From positions 1,364,001 to 1,428,000 of the forward strand of contig CP048208.1 in the NCBI GenBank assembly GCA_020541205.1: DNA of 64,000 nt. Reading direction: 5' to 3'. Shown here piece by piece: positions 61,956 to 64,000 of the stretch. The stretch is from Candidatus Hartigia pinicola (lineage in GTDB: Bacteria > Pseudomonadota > Gammaproteobacteria > Enterobacterales > Enterobacteriaceae). The first letter of the stretch is position 1, and the number at the start of each line of letters is the position of its first letter. Under the pieces are notes generated by a model, which had not been told where the DNA came from, did not search any database, and saw nothing but the letters and a program-made list of their open reading frames with translations. The position numbers and the translations under genes are program-made.

Positions 61956-63670
61956 TTAGAAAATTTTTCCTATTGATAAAATTCTCTAATAATATTTTAT
62001 CAATTGGCGCCTCATTACTATTTTACTCTAAATTGAACTAAAATTTCACATAAATTCATAAATTCACATTATTAATATAATGAAAATTGACACCAGTATT
62101 TTTTATATTCACGAAAATAATCATAATATTACAAGATAAGTATACGAAATATTGTTGCTATAGTAAAAGTGATGTATCGACTTAATTGCAAGAAGTGAAA
62201 TAATAATTATTAAATCGTATTCTTGTCATAATACAAATTTTATAAATTAATACTAATAATAAATAATCTAATTTAAATATAAATTTAAAACTAGCTTGAC
62301 GCACAATTATAAGTATTAAAGTTAGAAAAAGAAATATGAAATATCTAACTCTTATTTGATGATACTGAAAAAAATACAGAACTAATAAAACAATAATTTT
62401 AACTTGATGATTCATTAAAAACATTCACTCAATTTTTTTAAAAATTAAAATATTATTAAACAATTATACAGATTACCTAGAATAATATTCTGTTTTAAGA
62501 TTACAATTCGCATTGATATTTTATGTATTTAATCATGAAAATATTAGGTTATGTATGCCTAAATATTAATAAAATAACAATTATCACTCTAGTATAAAAT
62601 CTACTGAGCGATGAAAAAAGTTATTGTTTACATTATTTTGATAGCATTTTACTGAAATATTAAAATATAGAATTCTAGAATAAAAAACATTCTTTTTAAT
62701 ATTATAATACTTTTCTATTTTACGATACTTTTGTAAACTATATTATATTTTATTCTTATTATAATGATATTTTCTGATATCAGGAATATTTCTTCACTAT
62801 ACTAAAAACTAAAATAATTATTTTTCTATTAATGCGAACTATAATGTTAAAGCCTTACTAGGACAAGTAATAACACTATAGTACTCATAAATTAAAAGCA
62901 TAATCTTTCAGCACTTAACTCACCTCACCTGCTTATAAAACCATTATCTGCAAACATAATAATTCTCTTACTCAAAACATTTAATGATGGTATAAAAATG
63001 CTTATATAAGGTACATATTTTCATACACAATTATATTTCAGTTAATAATTTTTACTAGTTATATATTTAAAGTTTCACGACATAACCCCTAGAAAATTTT
63101 TTTATTGTTTTATCAAATAATCTTTTACCTTTATATGGTATAGTTTCTCCGACTAAACTAATTCTATTAAATTTCTTATTTAATTATTTAAAAATTTTTT
63201 ACATTAAAAACTAAAAAGTAGCTAAATCAGTTTTAATGTGCACATTAACTTAGAGACAGACTTTGTTATTAATTATGCTGAAATAAATAAAGTTACTAAT
63301 AAACATGACTGATGTTTTGAATGTACTTAAACTTGAAATATATGTAATATAGAACTACTTAACAAAAATTTACTTTATTGTCTGTCATCTTCTTTAAAAA
63401 AATAAAAACGTTTTAAAGATGCTAGTAAGTTATAGATTTTATTATATCCTTTAAAAAATTTTGAATAACCTAAATTATATCAAAAATCTCAGAAAAATTA
63501 AATATTATTAAAACTAGTAATTCAATATAAAAATCTTAACAGATCTTAAATAAAAAAACGTGAATGTTCATATTAATCTGTATATTCACTGATATATTTT
63601 TTATATTAGACTGTCAACATAATCTTTATTAAATATAATAATAACAATATTGTAATAGCATTAAATACTT
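61956..63670. other. Gene-free stretch; probable decayed 5' part of zntA
   Basis: The 5' two thirds of zntA should lie here on the plus strand, given the readable catalytic segment at 63679-63781. No segment of the metal-binding or first membrane domains could be aligned. The minus-strand open frame 62182-62424 is Ile/Leu/Lys-rich and looks random. Confidence 0.45.
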
Positions 63671-64000
63671 AAAGAAATGCTCTTCCAAGCACTTTAAAAT
63701 TATCTTAAAGAAAGCTTTATCTACTTCAACTACAAAGATACAATTGCTCAAAATCAATCTCTACTTTGAGTTAAGACAGGTAATCTTAGTACAGAAAAAC
63801 ATTTTACTACGTAAAATAAAAGTCTAAAATAACATTTTTAATATATCTCACTATTTTTATCGTTACGATGCATATACAAAGATTAAAAAAACAATCTTAA
63901 TAACATTTAAATGAATAAATATAATAACTAAATCTTACAGTACCTACAATATTCACCCCTGTAGTTAGTATACAATAACTGGATGCGCTACTAATATGTG
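63670..64000 (+). pseudogene. zntA: zntA (Zn/Cd/Pb-exporting P-type ATPase), decayed
   Basis: Ghost of ZntA. ALPST (63679-63693) resembles CPCALVIST of the metal-binding membrane helix. Then AQNQSLL-stop-VKTGNLSTEKHFTT (about 63743-63800) matches GRVTQVAFDKTGTLTVGKPRVT. The phosphorylated Asp codon of DKTGT has become GTT (Val) at 63770-63772 and a stop lies just before it, so it cannot work. It follows yhhN in the same direction, as in E. coli, and runs off the window; after about 63850 no match is visible. Confidence 0.6.

Noticed and set aside
62182-62424. 80-codon minus-strand hydrophobic frame as a membrane protein
   Set aside because: Hydrophobicity comes from AT-rich Ile/Leu/Phe codons, there is no ribosome-binding site, and it lies antisense to the expected zntA span.

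Overview
The window looks like part of the chromosome of a host-restricted gammaproteobacterial (Enterobacterales) symbiont, most likely of an insect, caught in massive gene erosion. Every intact protein is closest in sequence, length and start context to its Escherichia/Serratia counterpart (PurB 456 aa, TyrS 424 aa, TalB 317 aa, PssA 451 aa, DnaK 637 aa, S20 with a UUG start). The DNA is extremely AT-rich, and only about a quarter of the window is intact coding sequence (15 protein genes and one tRNA). A Serratia symbiotica-like co-obligate symbiont of aphids is one candidate, but that is inference; no marker here fixes the species. No transposase, integrase, phage gene, CRISPR array or rRNA was recognised.

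The gene-poor three quarters is not empty. Reading it against the ancestral enterobacterial gene order shows short, frameshifted, stop-riddled stretches of the expected neighbours, on the expected strand and at roughly the expected distance. From left to right: hflD(ghost)-purB-phoP-phoQ(ghosts); ghosts of cydB/cydX, ybgC, tolQ, tolR, tolA and cpoB, with tolB and pal apparently deleted; pdxH-tyrS-pdxY(ghost), minus strand; pepA(ghost)-holC-valS, minus strand; ribF(ghost), divergent from rpsT; dnaK-dnaJ, minus strand; talB; an isolated tRNA-Leu(CAA); patZ(ghost)-pssA; and a long minus-strand block ftsY-ftsE(ghost)-[ftsX]-rpoH(ghost)-[liv genes]-livM(ghost)-livG-livF, divergent from rsmD-yhhN-zntA(ghost).

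What survives is mainly information processing (valS, tyrS, holC, rpsT, rsmD, tRNA-Leu), chaperones (dnaKJ), membrane biogenesis and targeting (pssA, ftsY, yhhN), purine and PLP metabolism (purB, pdxH), and one pentose-phosphate enzyme (talB). Environmental sensing (phoPQ), cell-envelope integrity (tol), metal efflux (zntA), FtsEX, PatZ and the Liv permease are lost at their native loci.

The points most worth checking are: rsmD is joined to its start only across a 9-A tract that is one base out of frame; a textbook sigma-32 promoter is kept in front of dnaK while the native rpoH locus holds only remnants; livF and livG ATPases remain intact without their permease; and ribF, normally essential, is a ghost beside rpsT. 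All pseudogene calls come from hand alignment with remembered Escherichia/Serratia proteins; boundaries are approximate, and a second intact copy elsewhere in the genome cannot be excluded.
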